Of a stretch of DNA of 64,000 bases, positions 36,801 to 50,500 are shown in pieces; position 1 is the stretch's first letter, and each line of letters opens with the position of its first letter. The notes beneath the pieces were generated by a model. It ran no database searches. It was not told the origin of the DNA and saw only the letters and a program-made list of their open reading frames with translations. The translations under genes were made by a program, and so were the position numbers. Origin of the DNA: Montifringilla adamsi (Eukaryota > Chordata > Aves > Passeriformes > Passeridae); the NCBI GenBank assembly GCA_017590115.1, contig JAGGNK010006626.1, positions 87,269 to 151,268 on the forward strand. Reading direction: 5' to 3'.

Positions 36801-39800
36801 ATCTCTCTCTCAATATTTAATGATTATAGAAATAATATACAGCTGTATGCCATGCATGAAATGGGAGAAAAGGTTTTTCTTTAACATAGATTTATTCAGC
36901 CATTGTATAATAGTCTCTGCAGTGGAACTCATGTTTAGTGATAGGTCAGTTTCTACTGCATCTGCATGAAATCACTAAAATAATTAGTCAAGATTGAAAT
37001 GTAAGTCAAATAAGCCTATTAGATGCAACACCAAAGCTGTGTTAGTCTCATTGTTTCTTGATATTTTTCTGGCTGAACAGGATACCAGAAAGAATAAGGC
37101 AGGTACAGCTTCTCAGAACTATATGGATTTTATGCAGCCAGAGACATGGCAACTACACAGCCAGACACACACCATCAAAGTAAAACTCTTTCCATTAGCA
37201 TTCTTCATGCTTGTTATAAATCAATCTCATTAATAGGGAAGGAGTAACCCCTTAAGTTGTTCCTCTTTCCTTCTCAGCATGTAGATCTGTAACATATTGT
37301 GGCATCCTTCAAAACAGGGCAACCACTGTGTTTCCGTAAGCAGGATCCCAAAGGCCACGCTGATGCCACAGGTGGATTGTCACTAGTTCCCTTGTGAGTG
37401 TTGCACCCAGATGTCTGGCAGGACTCATCCATTCACAGGTCTCCACTTGTACTATTAGCATTTTCCCAGGGCCTATTCTGATGTGCCCCAGGTAATCCAA
37501 ATGGCAATACAATGGCATGAGGGAGGAATCCTTCCCTTGTTATTAATGTTTGCCAGGTGTAAATTCAGAAGGAATCTGCAAATTCTGGCATATCTTTATG
37601 AAAAGTGTAAGTATGAATCTTGCATGTCATACACACTCCCATTGAACAGCTGTGCTTTCCTTCCAGTAGCTAAGAGTGAGTTTGGGGATTTTTGCTGGGT
37701 TAAGTAACTCCTGGAGATGCCATAATGTGTATCTTCTCCTTAGCAGCTGTTCTGATCCTTTCCGAAAAAAAATCATCTTGTTATCACAGGTGCTAATGCC
37801 ACGGTTAATCAAACTGGTTATAATTAAACTATTTAATCAGTGGAAAGATGCTTACCTCTTCTCCCCTGGGTGCTCTGTTCTCTCATTCTTTTGCCTGTGT
37901 TTTTGATGATGACATTTACCACTTGTATGTCAGTTTTATACAATTATAACTCAAGAAATGTAACTGACATTGAAATCCCAAACCTACTTGCCAGTTTTCT
38001 CTTCCATAGTGAGTGACCTACACAAACATATTTGTGGCATAATCTTCTAGGAATAGAAGTTCTATTCAGTTCAGAGAAGCAAGTCAATGTCTGCATGCTA
38101 ATATTTTTCATGTGCTCTTCCCTTGAGAGCTTCAGGGTCTGTTTTCCCCTTAGTCGAGATACTGCCTTCTCAATGTTTGCCACTGGGTGAGGTGGATTCT
38201 GTACCATCAGCAAATAAGTATATTTTTATTCACCAGTACATAACAGTGCAAGGTTTTGCATGAAGATGGACAGAGATCAAGGTGAAATATATGTAGGAAA
38301 TATTTTCCCAAAGCCCAAAAAAGCAGAAAACACAGCAAATGTCTCTAAAAATTGTACAGTTAAAAAATAGGAAAAAACCCCATTAAAATGACATTATTAA
38401 AATGAGCAGTTGCCTCTTTTTTGCACACAGTTCACAGCAGTGAAAATAATTGCTTTCTTCTCAAAAGAGGGCTTAGTTATAGCCCTAGTAATGAAAATAT
38501 TGTATATTTTTACACTTTTATCTTTATCCACAGTATAAAATTTTATTCTCTTCAGATCACAGATGAGTGAACTTTTGCATTAATACAGAATTCTCTAATG
38601 CATTAACAGAAATGTGATTCTGCACATCTGTCCCTTATTTGATCAAAATTCATGGCTGATACACATTGATGTTTTCTTCACCTCTATTTTATCCAAAGTG
38701 ATTTCTCCTATGCGGTTGACTGGCATAGAGTCATAAAATTAAAGAGCAAGATTAGGCTGTCCTTTGAAAACAGGTCTTTTGACTTCCCTCCAACTGCAGG
38801 GACTTTTCCCTGATGATTCTGTAGTGTTTACCGCAGTTTTGCTACCTTTAAAGTCCAGTCACCTTTAGATAACTGTCTTTTGAAAAAATCTAAATCAAAT
38901 TGTTCTCCCAAAGATATTGGTTTATTTTCTTGGCCATAAAACCCATTAACAAATATAATGTAGCACAGATCCTTATGAAGGGAGGTGTTTTTTTTGTATC
39001 TTTAACTTGACTCTTTACACCAGTTGGAAAATGAAGTGTCCATGATGTTTCAAAAAAAAAAAAAAAGATGTTTTGTGTTTTGCCTTAAGGAAAAAAGAAA
39101 CAAAAATCCAACCTTGGCACCAAGCCTGGGTGAAGTTGCACAGTCTTCTGTGCAATAAAATATTGTTTTTCAATACACAGACATCTGTTATGATTGAGGA
39201 TACCAGAAGTTGTTTAGAGTAAGAGCAACTCCCTGGGAAAGTCCTATGGAATGCAAAAGTGAAGAAAATAAGGAAGAAATTAGAAAATCAGATTGCAGAA
39301 ATTGCTCAAACAATATACGATTTATACTCTAGAAAGACATCCCTCCAAAATTATTTTATTCAAATAATGGTACATTTTTGAGTGACTAATAAAAGCTCAA
39401 TCATTTTCCCATTAAGGTCTGTTGATATTTCCCCTTATAAATGTTACTTCAGAAAAAGTGAATAGTATCTGACATTAAGATAAGTTAACTTGATATAAAA
39501 ATTTTAAAAACAGAAATTAGTCCTCGACAGTTGGGTACTAACAAATCCTAGCAGAAAGGTCACTGTCTTCCAGAACATTGGGAAATAAAAGAATTCCATT
39601 ATTGTAATATATTTTCTTATTTTCTTATACTTCAGGTTTCACATGTACTAGAAAACATGTTTTCAGTTTTAGACTGGTGAACAGATAGTGGGGTATTAAG
39701 AACATCTTTGTCCAAATAGCTAGATAAAGATCATAAAACTCAGGGGTCAAGAATACTTGAGAACAAAGCCCATGACAGGCTGATGACAGCAGCACTAACA

Positions 39801-39994
39801 CTTTCCCTGGCGAAACTTTTAGAGATTTCACGTCTCTATTTTGTTCTACTTAAATATTTCCTTTTTCCTTTTTTATCCTGGAAAGTCCCATTCACAATCT
39901 ATTGGTTAAGATACTCAGCTGTTAAAAAGATATTGAAAGTGGTATCTTCCAAGGGCAAATCTATCCTACAGAAATATCAGTAGGATGAGACTGT
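33823..39994. other. Long gene-free AT-rich region
   Basis: No gene, RNA gene or clear transposon over about 6 kb. A 17-bp motif is repeated at 36430-36446 and 36464-36480, and a short A run lies at about 39051-39066. Confidence 0.5.
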
Positions 39995-40858
39995 TTTACA
40001 GAAAGCTAGCTTTTACTGGAAGCGTGTGTATTGCTTTTGCGTCACCAGGTTTTGGTAGCGGGGAGGCAACGGGGATGGCTTCTGAGAGAAGCTGCAAAAA
40101 GCTTCCTCTATGCCTGAGAGAGCCAAGGCCAGCTGGGTCCAAGATATACCCACTGCAGGTCGAGGCCAGACTCATCAGTGATCCTGGTAGTGCCTCTGGC
40201 ACAAGGTATTTTAGAAAGAAGGGAAAAAAGCCTTGTGCAATTGCAGCCACAAGAAAGGACTGAGAATATGTGAGAGGAACAGCTCTGTAGGCACCAAGGT
40301 CACTGCAGAAGGAAGGAAGGAGCTAATCCAGATGCTGGAGCAGACATTCTCTTGCAGTACATGGTGAAGAACACGGAGAGGCATCTGAGGCTTTGCAGTC
40401 CATGGAGGTCCACAGGAGTCATGGTTTAGGAATGACTCTCCAACTGAGTCCCCATCCAAGCAAGACTCTCCCAAACCAGATGCTGTTTGTTCATTCTCCC
40501 TGCTCCTCTAGTGAGAAGGAAAAAAGGCAGGAATAATGGGTAGGGGCAAGCACAATTTACTGGAAACAGCAACTAGACAAGTAAACAAACAGTAACAGAA
40601 ACAACCATGAAAAGTATACAAAAAGAGAGTGACTTACAAGCAAAAAACCCTCACCAACTGATCCAATGCAGCACCATCCTGAAAAAGTTAACCATGATGG
40701 ATGCACCCTCTGTGTCTATGCAAGAAATTCTTTACTTCGGAGCCCAGAGGGAACATGAGGTGGTATAGAATAAGAACCTAGATATGCTCACACAGCTCCA
40801 GTCTCTTCCTCCTCATGGCTACTGCAAAATAACTCTGTCCTGGCCAAAAACCAGGACA
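39995..40858 (-). mobile_element. LTR-retroelement relic, ERVL-like, minus orientation
   Basis: The right edge ends CCAGGACA, which on the minus strand is the TGTCCTGG start of an avian ERVL-like LTR. Further in, the minus strand carries blocks I know from an avian ERVL-type element: 'gacctccatggactgca', 'tgaccttggtgcctacagag', 'ctgttcctctcacatattctc' and 'ctaccaaaacctggtgacgc'. The left boundary is uncertain, and the middle part (about 40500-40800) is weakly recognisable. Confidence 0.55.
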
Positions 40859-41639
40859 ACAGGGAAGCAGAGTCTGTAAGTGTAAAAAAATATGTGATTT
40901 ATATGGTTTATTGAGTCTATTATATCAGCACATTATATCAGCCTATTATATCAGCACAGGGATGTCTTAATTCTAACTAAATTGCAGAATAAAAAGGACA
41001 ACATTTTTCTTTGGAAAGTGTTTTGCCTGTAATTAGGCCTAACAACATAGGATTTCTAAAGCCAAAGTACCAAACATATTTCCTGGACTTCCATTTTCTG
41101 AGCCTCTGAAGATAAGCATTTTCACTTTTTTTACATACTGATCTTGTATTTTGTAGTTTGGTCTAAAACTACCAAACTACATAAAGGCCCTTAATGTAGA
41201 GACACTTAAATTAGCTGAATACTTGTTTACATCTGTTTTGCATGAGTAACTTATAGACTCAAGTTAATTCAGTCAAATGATAATTTAATCTTTTTTTGTT
41301 TGTTTGTTTGTTTTAGGCCTTTGAACTGCTCCATATAAACTTTAGTTTGCCCTACTGCAACATTTTGCATATGTGGAAAACCCAAAAGGATCACAGTTTG
41401 TAAAGGCTGTCTGCTGATCAGGCACACAAGGACAAAATGAAGGATTTCTGTAACTGGAAGAATCAATGTTGCTGCAATTTGAGCTAAGAATTGGCTCAAA
41501 GTGCAATGGTTTGAAGGGGTAGGCACAAAGAGGAAATTCAAATACGCCTGCAAGCATATAGACAAGCCAGCCAGACAAATCTATTGCTACATGCTGTCCC
41601 ATATGTGGAAAATCCCTAGGGTACGTCAAGCACAGCATT
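40859..41639. other. Gene-free region
   Basis: Nothing recognised. A short 'ttatatcagc' motif is repeated three times at about 40920-40958. Confidence 0.55.
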
Positions 41640-42003
41640 GCTGCAGAGTTGAGGAAGGTGATTTTCCCACTCTGCTCTGCTCTGGACTGGGATGCCTAAT
41701 CACAGTCTACAACTTCCTCATGAGGGGAAGAGGAGGCAGGCACTGATTTCTCTCTGGTAAATACTGATACAACCAAAGGGAACTGCATGAGGCAGTGTTG
41801 GGGTGCTTAGGTTGGATATTAGGAAAAGTTTTTTCACCTGAAGGGTGGCTGGGCTCTGGAACAGGCTCCCCAGGGAAGTGGTCACAGCACCAAGCCTGCC
41901 AGGGTTCAAGGAGCATTTTGGGATGTCCTGTTCAGGGCCAGGAGCTGGACTCAATGATTCTTGGAGGCCCCTTCCACTCAATTCCACTATGATTCTAAGA
42001 CTC
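41640..42003 (+). mobile_element. CR1 LINE 3' region with tail
   Basis: Contains in order the CR1 blocks 'acaacttcctcatgagggga', 'ggaacaggctccccagggaa', 'gtggtcacagcaccaagcct', 'gggccaggagctggactca' and a degenerate ATTCTA tail. A different subfamily from the 29.4-kb copy. Confidence 0.92.
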
Positions 42004-45000
42004 TATGACATGATAATCTTCTAATATAATTTCATAATCATAAATCATAGTAAATATTAATAGTATCAGTGTATTTACCATAACTACAGACACTTGATAT
42101 TAATATAGTATGAAATAGAAGAAAGCATGTGGTATCAGATTCTTAGGCTCAGCTAGAAAAAATAAATTATGTACAAAGTCCAAAGGGCTGTCCATTTTTT
42201 TGTCTACAGCTCTTAACCAGGAGACCAGGTGAAAGCTGAAAAAGCAGGAAAAGGAGCAAAACTCCAATAGATAAGGTTGAAGAAGAGAAATCAGAACATG
42301 TTCCACCATGTAGCAACTATCTCTTGCTTTTTCTATTAGAAAATAATTTGCAATAGATACAGAGAAACTTCGTAATTTACTCTTCTACACAGAAAAACTG
42401 TTCATAATTTCTCTTTCTTAAACCATATTTTGTTTTGGATGGTTGCCATTTTTAGCTAGTTACATCACCTTGAGATTGTTCTTCAAATTATTTGTTTCAT
42501 TCTACAATGTTTTTCTATGTCCTTCACAGTTAATTTGTCAGATATCAACAACATCTATGCAACATTTGAAAAGTTTGAACTCTGGTCCTCACAGATTATT
42601 TCTTAAATGTTACAACAAAAGGAATACTTCAATGCCACTGTAACTGTAAGCAAAGTGGTGGGAAGAAGTTTATTTTTCACCTATGATTTGCCTAGTAAAT
42701 TTGACCTTCAAATGATTTGTTAGGTAAGACAGATAGTTCCAAGCCAAGGTTGCAATACGAAATCTGGGTATTGTTGTTCCAAAAAGTGTCCTCATAAGAA
42801 TGTTTTTCTTGGATCTTTAGTGCTCAGCTTGTTTTGTGGCCAGAATGCAGTGCTTTGATTTAATTACTTGAAGAGACCACTTTAAAAATCAGAAATTAAA
42901 AAATCAAATATCAAAGTTCATATACAAAGCCATAGCTCAAATTCAAGAAAGTCATCAATATAATACGATATAATACAGTTGCTGCTCTATATAAGAGTGG
43001 ACTAAACAATTAGTAGGTTTCTGCACAGTGCTTTCCCATTTAAAAAGCAAGGAAGGATGTTTGCTTTTGTATTCATTAGATTTCTTAGATCATTTACAAA
43101 GTCTGACTCCCATGGATGTCAGTAATAAAAAAATCATAATGACGAAACTCAAATATGTCAAGAGTTCAGTGAAAATCATTTAGTGAGACAAACTTGCCAG
43201 TCACTTTATTGTAATTCATAATCCATGTAGTCATATAAAGAAAATAACATTTGTGACAGTTTACTGACTACATACTGCATTTCCTCTCCTCATCCATCGT
43301 CTTTTCCTTATGTTCATACTGAAAGCTCCTAATCTGGAGACTCTAATACTTCTTACTAATGCTTTGAACAAATGGTGATCAGTCAGTTCCCTGCTCATCT
43401 CTCCAGAGCTATACAGCATACTTTACATGAGGAGAAGGATCAAAAGAGCTCTCCTTATGCTCCAAATCTTTTCTATCTGTGAGTTCAACTGCTTTTGCTT
43501 TCAGCTTCTCTTCAGGGTACACTAGGCTGAGAATGATGAAAAGAAACTGAGGAGGGATTGCAAGAGCAGTTGCATAAGAGAAATGGCAGTGTACTTCTTC
43601 TGAGGTGTTTATTATTTGTGGAATATATGACTTGAAGTCAGATGAATTGCAATATTTTGCCTCCCTTTCTGTCAAATCCAAAAGCAAGCAATTGTATTTC
43701 ACAAGACTTCCTAATACCTCATCCCTATGCAATTTTAACATGGCTTTAATTATAAGGTGGAATGATGGAAATATACTTAACTTAAAAAAAAAAAAAAACT
43801 ATATAGATTAAAGGCAGATACAGATATTATCAATGAACAGACATCACACTAATATGCAACCCCCATCTAACTTTGTCTATACTTTGTACTAATTATCTTT
43901 AGAGGGAAGGAAAGAAAATTTTGAAACTGGTATCTTCAAACAGATAATCCTTGAAATTACTGAAGTGTCCAAAATAGTTTTCCAGACAAGACAAAGAAAT
44001 GCTGTTGAGAAATAGTCCCAGATAATCCCACATTTATGGCAGTAAAGTTCCAGCCACTCTTGATTCTGTGCCTTCATTATTTGGCTCTGATTTTTTTAGC
44101 TAGAAGCTGCAACACCATAAATTTCGTATATGACAGGCAGAATTCTGTGCTATTCAGGAGGAAGGATGAAGCTGCTCCAGGATGCAAGAAGGCATCAGGA
44201 AAAGGGATAACAGATGCCCTAAGAACTAGCAATTACAGTATGAGACTAGTGTCTTAAAAAAGGAATTCCATTACTATCATTGGTGACTACATGAAATGTT
44301 TGACCACTTATTTAACTTTGGCAGGTGTGATTAACTTGTAAATCTCTTGCCCTCTAGGTGCTTAAGAGTTTATTTATTACCTTATATTTAAGCATGTAGG
44401 AAATTGCCCTTTAATATAAGTAAATTATTTTCATTCACCTACATCATTGTGTTAGCAATTGTTTTTAAGTAAAACTAATTTATCTCCCCTGAGTCCTGTA
44501 CATCGAGTAGCTTGCACTTTGATCATCTTTGGTAGTTGACCTAAATTGGATGGGTACACACAGAACAGATAGCAACCTGTTTTAAAGTGATATTCAGAAA
44601 CATAGTTTTTACACTGCCTGGTTTATGTCTTTGGGATTTCTCTCTTATAAGACCTAATTAACTTTCCTGCAATAACCTATATTGCCTGTGATTTTTAGTG
44701 TACATTTGCACTTCTAGGTTGATATTTTCTGCCTAGTTTGAATGAGAAGAGGCACTCACAGATGCAATTTAAGAAGCACTACTTTCACACTAGTAAATCT
44801 TATGACTAAGAACTGGTAACAGGTTTCTTGTGCCTTAGCAAGCAAAGAGTTTTTTTAAATTAGCATCATCACTTCTAGTTGAGATTTAAGGGGAGGAGAC
44901 AAGACTTTTGTATCAGCTGGTCTTAAGACGTTCAGCCAGACATCAAGGAGACAAGGTCATTCTGGCTGACTACTCTGAAAGTGGGAATAAGTGAGCCATA

Positions 45001-45288
45001 CAAGTGAGGTTGTTACTAGCCCTTCCTTATGCCAATGAAAAAAATCATGTAGTCTCCCTTGAGACATTTCATATACTGCAAGTTTAGTTAAATGTACCTG
45101 AGTTACGGTTGCTGACATCAGCTAGGAGAGAAAAGCTTACTTCCACACTATAAATAATTTTAGCTTATAAAGCTGCTTGGGGGCATGCAAACTGACTAGT
45201 GGAAATGATCCATAATATATCACAAACTGAGCTTGGAAATTATTTGGAACAGTGCAATCTCATGTGGGACAAAGATAAACTAGTGACT
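42004..45288. other. Gene-free region with two minus-strand ORFs
   Basis: No known gene. A 110-codon ORF at 43409-43741 (-) has a protein-like composition but no recognisable family. A short A run lies at 43785-43798. Confidence 0.5.
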
Positions 45289-46294
45289 TGTGCTGGCTTT
45301 GCCTAGGGTAGAATTAATTTTCTTCACAGTGGCTGCATGCAGATGTGTTTTGGATTTGTGTTGAGCAAAGGGTTAAGAATATAGAGATTTTTTTTTTTTT
45401 TTTTTTTTAATCACTGAACAGTTCTTATTCAGCACCAAGCCCCTTTCTGCTTTTCGTACTGCCACACTGCTGAGGATGTTGAGAGTGCCTGGGACACCGG
45501 GGGGGAGACAGAGCCAGGACAGGTGACCCCAACAGACCAAAGGGATAATCCAGACCATGTGACATCATGCTTGGTGTACAAAGTGGGGAGAAAAAAGGAG
45601 GAAGGGGGAGGATGTTTGGAGAAATGGTGTTTGTCTTCTCAAGTCACTGTTACATATGGTAGGGCCCTGGACATGCTGAACACCTACCTGCCCATGGGAA
45701 GCAGTGAATTCATTCCTTTGTTTTGCTTTGTTTGTGTGCACAACTTTTGCTTTTCTTATTAAGCTGCCTTTACCTCAACCCATGAGTTATTGTAAAATCA
45801 GGCAAGTCCCCAATGAAGGAAATTATTGGCATCTGACTCCATGGCCTTGGAATGCTGAACGCTGGCTTTATTAAAACTGTATTACATTTTTGTTACAACT
45901 ATATTAAAGAGTTACATACTATACTATATCATACTTACTTCTTCTAACATCTAACTACTTCTTACTATTGCAAAACTCGTGACTGTCAGCCAACAGTCCG
46001 GACACACACACGTGGATCCAATTGGTCACCTCAGGTAAACAATCTCCAGAATACATTCCACTTGCACACAAACACAGGAGCAGCAAATAAGATAAGAATT
46101 GTTTTGCTCATACTTTTCTCTGCTTCTCCAGGAAAAACCCTGAGAGGATTGTCTCTCTCTGTTCAGAGAATGTGAATCCCACGCACAAGTTTTTCAGCTT
46201 TTACCCTTCCGATTCTGTCCCAGATCCTGCTGGTGCAGAAGTGAGCAGGTGGCTGTCTGGTGATTTGATTGCTGACTGCTGTTAAACCCCAACA
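45289..46294 (+). mobile_element. ERVL-like LTR split by a younger LTR
   Basis: The left half (45289-45790) starts TGTGCTGGCTTTGCC and reaches 'attaagctgcctttacctca'. The right half (46188-46294) resumes at 'ttttacccttccgattctgt', continues through 'gagcaggtggctg' and ends GTTAAACCCCAACA. Together they make one degenerate copy of the same LTR type as at 31609 and 54288, with 45791-46187 inserted in it. A poly(T) run (45388-45408) has expanded inside. More diverged than the other two copies. Confidence 0.8.
45791..46187 (-). mobile_element. Solo LTR, songbird ERVK-like family, nested in an ERVL-like LTR
   Basis: On the minus strand it starts TGTGCG (46187). It shares with the LTR at 56776-57239 the blocks 'cctggagaagcagag', 'ggaatgtattctggagattg', 'gtttacc' and 'gtcacgagttt', a TATAGTATAGTATG-like stretch, an AATAAA (about 45869-45874) and 'atggagtcaga' near the 3' end. 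Flanking hexamers AGTTAT (45785-45790) and AGTTTT (46188-46193) look like a 6-bp target-site duplication with one change. Confidence 0.85.
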
Positions 46295-46820
46295 GAACCA
46301 CAGCAAAAATTTCACAGTATGTACAATTGAATTTCAGCTCTCAGGAGCACTCCCCAGCATAGTTCAATTTACTAGAAAGTTTCAAAAAGACAACTCATAA
46401 CAGTGATGTTCTTATGTCCCTTAGAACTGTTTGAGGTAGTTTATTTAGTTAATATAATTATTAACATAATCTAGACAGTGATGCAAATGTCTCTGTGTAT
46501 GAAGAGTGGCTACACTTACTTCCTGTAATAACAATCACCAAGACAAGGTGTGTGTTAGGTAGGTATCACAATGAAAGAAAGATGTTTTTTGTTTTTGTCC
46601 ACATGAAATTGATATATATAATTATTAAACCCTTGTATGAGCAATTCCATAAAATTTCTGTGCAAGAATACTAATAGCTAAAGGTAAACAGTATGAAGAG
46701 GGTTTTTTAGGCAGTCTCTGATGCAGTAACAGTTCTCCAGAGTGTCCTCAAAATTTATGGATGAAAGAAGGGGAAAAAAGCCTAGTCTGAAAGATTCTGA
46801 ATTCCCAAAGGTATTCTAAG

Positions 46821-46855
<35 letters not shown>

Positions 46856-46936
46856 TAATTTAAAAAAATTAANNNNNNNNNNNNNNNNNNNNNNNNNNNN
46901 NNNNNNNNNNNNNNNNNNNNNNAGATTTCACAAATG

Positions 46937-46976
<40 letters not shown>
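46821..46976. repeat. Two poly(A) tracts flanking a 50-N gap
   Basis: 33 A (46821-46853), a short AT-rich spacer, 50 N (46873-46922), another short spacer, then 35 A (46942-46976). The gap size of exactly 50 suggests a placeholder. The two similar flanks suggest an uncollapsed or duplicated homopolymer end. Confidence 0.95.
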
Positions 46977-46979
<3 letters not shown>

Positions 46980-47440
46980 TGATATTAAATAAGTTCAACT
47001 TTTAACTGACTTAAGTATGTCTCTATGATCCATGCCCTTGCTGCTTATCTAAAAGTTAGAAGTATTTGGCTAAAGCTGCATTTAGAAGCAAAAAGTATCC
47101 TAACAATGAAAAGGATATACTTAGAATGAATTTTTTTATTCCCATCCACCTTTTAGGCCATCTCCTATTTTCATATGAGCCTAAGAATTCTCAAACCAGG
47201 AAAAAGTAGAACTAATGAGCTTTCCAGCAGAAACCACCAATGAGACAGAAAAATAAGTAGAATAATCTTACTTATTATGCTTTCACTGAGAAAATACTGT
47301 AAAAGAGATAAATGTCAAATGTTATGAAAATCCAGCTCAACCAAACAGATCAATGGTCTATCAGTCCATTTTTAGTATATCTTAAATTTCTACCTAGTAC
47401 CTAAACTTTCTCGTTTCCTCTTTCCTGTTGCTTGTTGGGG

Positions 47441-47520
47441 TTTTTTTTTTTCCTCTTCTTTTTTTTTTTTTTTTTTTTCTTGTTTTCTTTTTTGTTTGTT
47501 TGTTTTTTTTGTTTTTTTTT
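47441..47520. repeat. T-rich homopolymer tract
   Basis: About 80 bp of T with a few C and G interruptions. Confidence 0.9.
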
Positions 47521-50500
47521 ACTGAAGATCAAAAACTTCTCAATGTTTTCTGAATTTCAAAGATTTCTATCAGGACTTCCTTAAATTTTGTGTGCTTAGC
47601 AGTCTTGTAGATCAGGCCTTTCAGATTCTATTTCCTCTATATGCAGCTGTGATTCTGGGCTTGAAATGTCTGTGTGATCCAAATGAGAATGCAGATCAGT
47701 GATGGGGAACAAAAGTTCCGAGAAAAGACTTCAAATGGCTCATTTATGTCTGAGGTCTTAAATGTGGAGTCAAATGTAGACATTTGAAATACCAATACTG
47801 TTAATTATGTTATATTCAGATGAGAAAAATTAATCTGAAAGGACATTCCAGGGGGGGAGATGACAAATCATTAGGACTTGAGGGTGTTATGTCTCACTAA
47901 GAATACAATTACCAGCTCCAGAAGTAGATGTTACACTGGTGTGTTTCTCCAGGGCTGGGGACTCCTGTCCTGTGGTGAACTACAACAGATAACAGAGGGT
48001 AGAAATGGAAGAGTTAAGCTTTGGATACACTGATTCAAATTTCTTCTACCAATAGTTCTGGCAGCAAACCCATGCGCATGGAACAGGATTCTGTGAAAGG
48101 CAAGTAAGTAGCAACCATTTCTGACGAGGTGGAAAATAGCTTCCTTCTGGTCTTGCTCTGCTGCATGAACCTTCCTCAAAAATAAGGAATTTTAACTGAG
48201 GGTTGGGAAAGTTCAAAGCACTGAATGGTCTCTTTTTGCACAGAGGTAAATATTACCTAAATGTAGAAGCAACCACATTATGTTGCTGGGCAACACCCAG
48301 AACAAAAGGACTCTACTGTGCCATGATCCCAGTTTCAAAAAACAGCCACAACAAGGTGAAGTATAACCTAAACAAGACCCCAGTGTGCTCTCATTCCTGC
48401 ATTTTCTAAATTGTAAATGTGAGTTTACAGCTGATTTGCCTTATTACTAGATACTTTTGCCCACCTTCCCTTTCACCCTGCTTTAAGAAACCACTAGCTG
48501 TTACAATGACTTTTGAGTACCATCTTTTGTTGTGGGAAGGGAGACTGCTGTCTAGAATTAACACATTAAACCTCTTCTATCCACTGAGGAAGCTCAGGTG
48601 GCGAAGCCCAGGCATGAGGCAAATTTCAGCCCAGCTAATTTTATAACGAGACAGCAGAAAAATTCTTTTCATCATAGGTTAATAGGGTGGGTAATCTGTT
48701 TGCCATCTAGTAAGAAAAAAGGGAGACTGTAAATCTTAGAGCAGATGGTAGATTTATGCTATAGCCTGTTTTCTTTTCAGGGAATTTGTTACCATATGTG
48801 CTTCTTCAATTTTACCATCCTTCTGTTTTGATTACTGACACTACTCTATTGGAATGTAAGAAGGGTTAGGTCCCAGTGTAATGAATCCAAGACAGGTTCC
48901 AAAAGAGCAATAAGCAGTGCACTCATTCCCAATATGAAGATGGTATCCAACCAAAAGCTAAAATAATATTAAAGAAATTATCAAATTGGTTTAGTTTTCT
49001 AGTCTTTCATATGCTGTGACCTGGGATTTGAAGTCTCCAAAGAAGGTGGGAAAGGCAACCATAAGCTTTTAAGAACATTCATGTTAAATTAGCATTAATT
49101 AGCATTAATATCAGCATTTAGCTACACACTCAAATCCATAAGACAGCTGGCAACTTCAAGAAGCCTTCTTAGGTGCACTGTAAGACAAGTATATCCTCTG
49201 TGCTTCTTCATTCCAAGCTGCATCATTATTACTTCTACTCTTTCTCAATGCCTTCATCCCCTTCTTATCTGTGCTGCTCTTCATTCAGGTAGTTCACTTC
49301 TACAGATGGGGGAGGAGCAGCCAAAAGGCAAATTCATACAGTCAAAAATGAAGACAAGTATACCTTTATATCTATGAAGAAGGGCCTTTCATTGGGTTTC
49401 AGAATAAGAAAAATAATTGGAATATCTCAGCGGAAGTCAGAAATACTCTTGCAATAGAAGTAGCCTAGAAGTGCTCTGCAATCTCCTTATCAATTTTAGA
49501 ATTTTATGAAGGGCTCTGTTTGACAACTTTGGTCAGTGTTCTCCTCCTCATATCTTCAAAATGAGGAAAAGGATGGTCAGTATCTAGCCCTTAAAAAACC
49601 AACAATGGTTGTGGTGCTACTTGTTTTGGGCTATGAAGACGAGCCATAAAAGCCATCACCCTTCCTAGTAGCCACTTGGTTTACTTTTGTTGATGAAAAG
49701 GGGCATCCATCTTTAGTTTTTTTCCCTCAGCAATAATCTGGAAGGAAAGAGGTTCATTGCACACTATTGATGGCTCGTCATGGTCTTCTGCTATTCACAG
49801 AAAAATCTGTGGCTTCTGGGCAGTATTGAAGAGCTAATAGTCAAAGAATTACGTATTGATTTGTTCTGTTTGTTTGATGTGATGTAAATTCTAAAGTTAT
49901 GGCAGGCATGCTGGGGAGGCCAATCACAGTGCACCCAGACCCATACACACTTTACACAGGAAACCAGTCCAAGCCAGTAAAATTAGTAAATACACACTTG
50001 GAGCACCCTGTACCAAGGCATATTACAGTTTGTACTTAAAGAGACACACTAGATATTTAGAGGTGTCCAAAGAAGAGTTATTCAAGTTTTTTATATTTTT
50101 GATACAGGTCTAACACCTGAAAGCTTGGTGCTTGGAAAACCCTCACATATACATGTCTGTGAATACTCATCACCATTCATCACCAATCATTATGACGACT
50201 TTAAAGAAACTAGCTCAGGAACCTTTGACAGTCTAGCCACAGCCACACAGCTCAGCAGAATATTAATTTATCCTGGCAAATACTTAATGTTGGCTCTTAA
50301 CTTAATGTTGCTTTCAGTGGACAGTTCTTGATTTTCAGGCCAGATTTGGTATACCTCTACAGTTTAGAGCATGTCATAACCTTTTAGAGCCTATGGAAAG
50401 AACCCCAGAATGATCAGAGCAGTATATATTCCTGAAAGACACTGCCTGATCTACAAGAGGACACAAGTAACTTTTTGTAAAGGACTACTAACCCATACAA

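Noticed and set aside
41707..41992. Small ORFs on both strands
   Set aside because: They lie in the CR1 3' region at 41640-42003, which is non-coding at this point.
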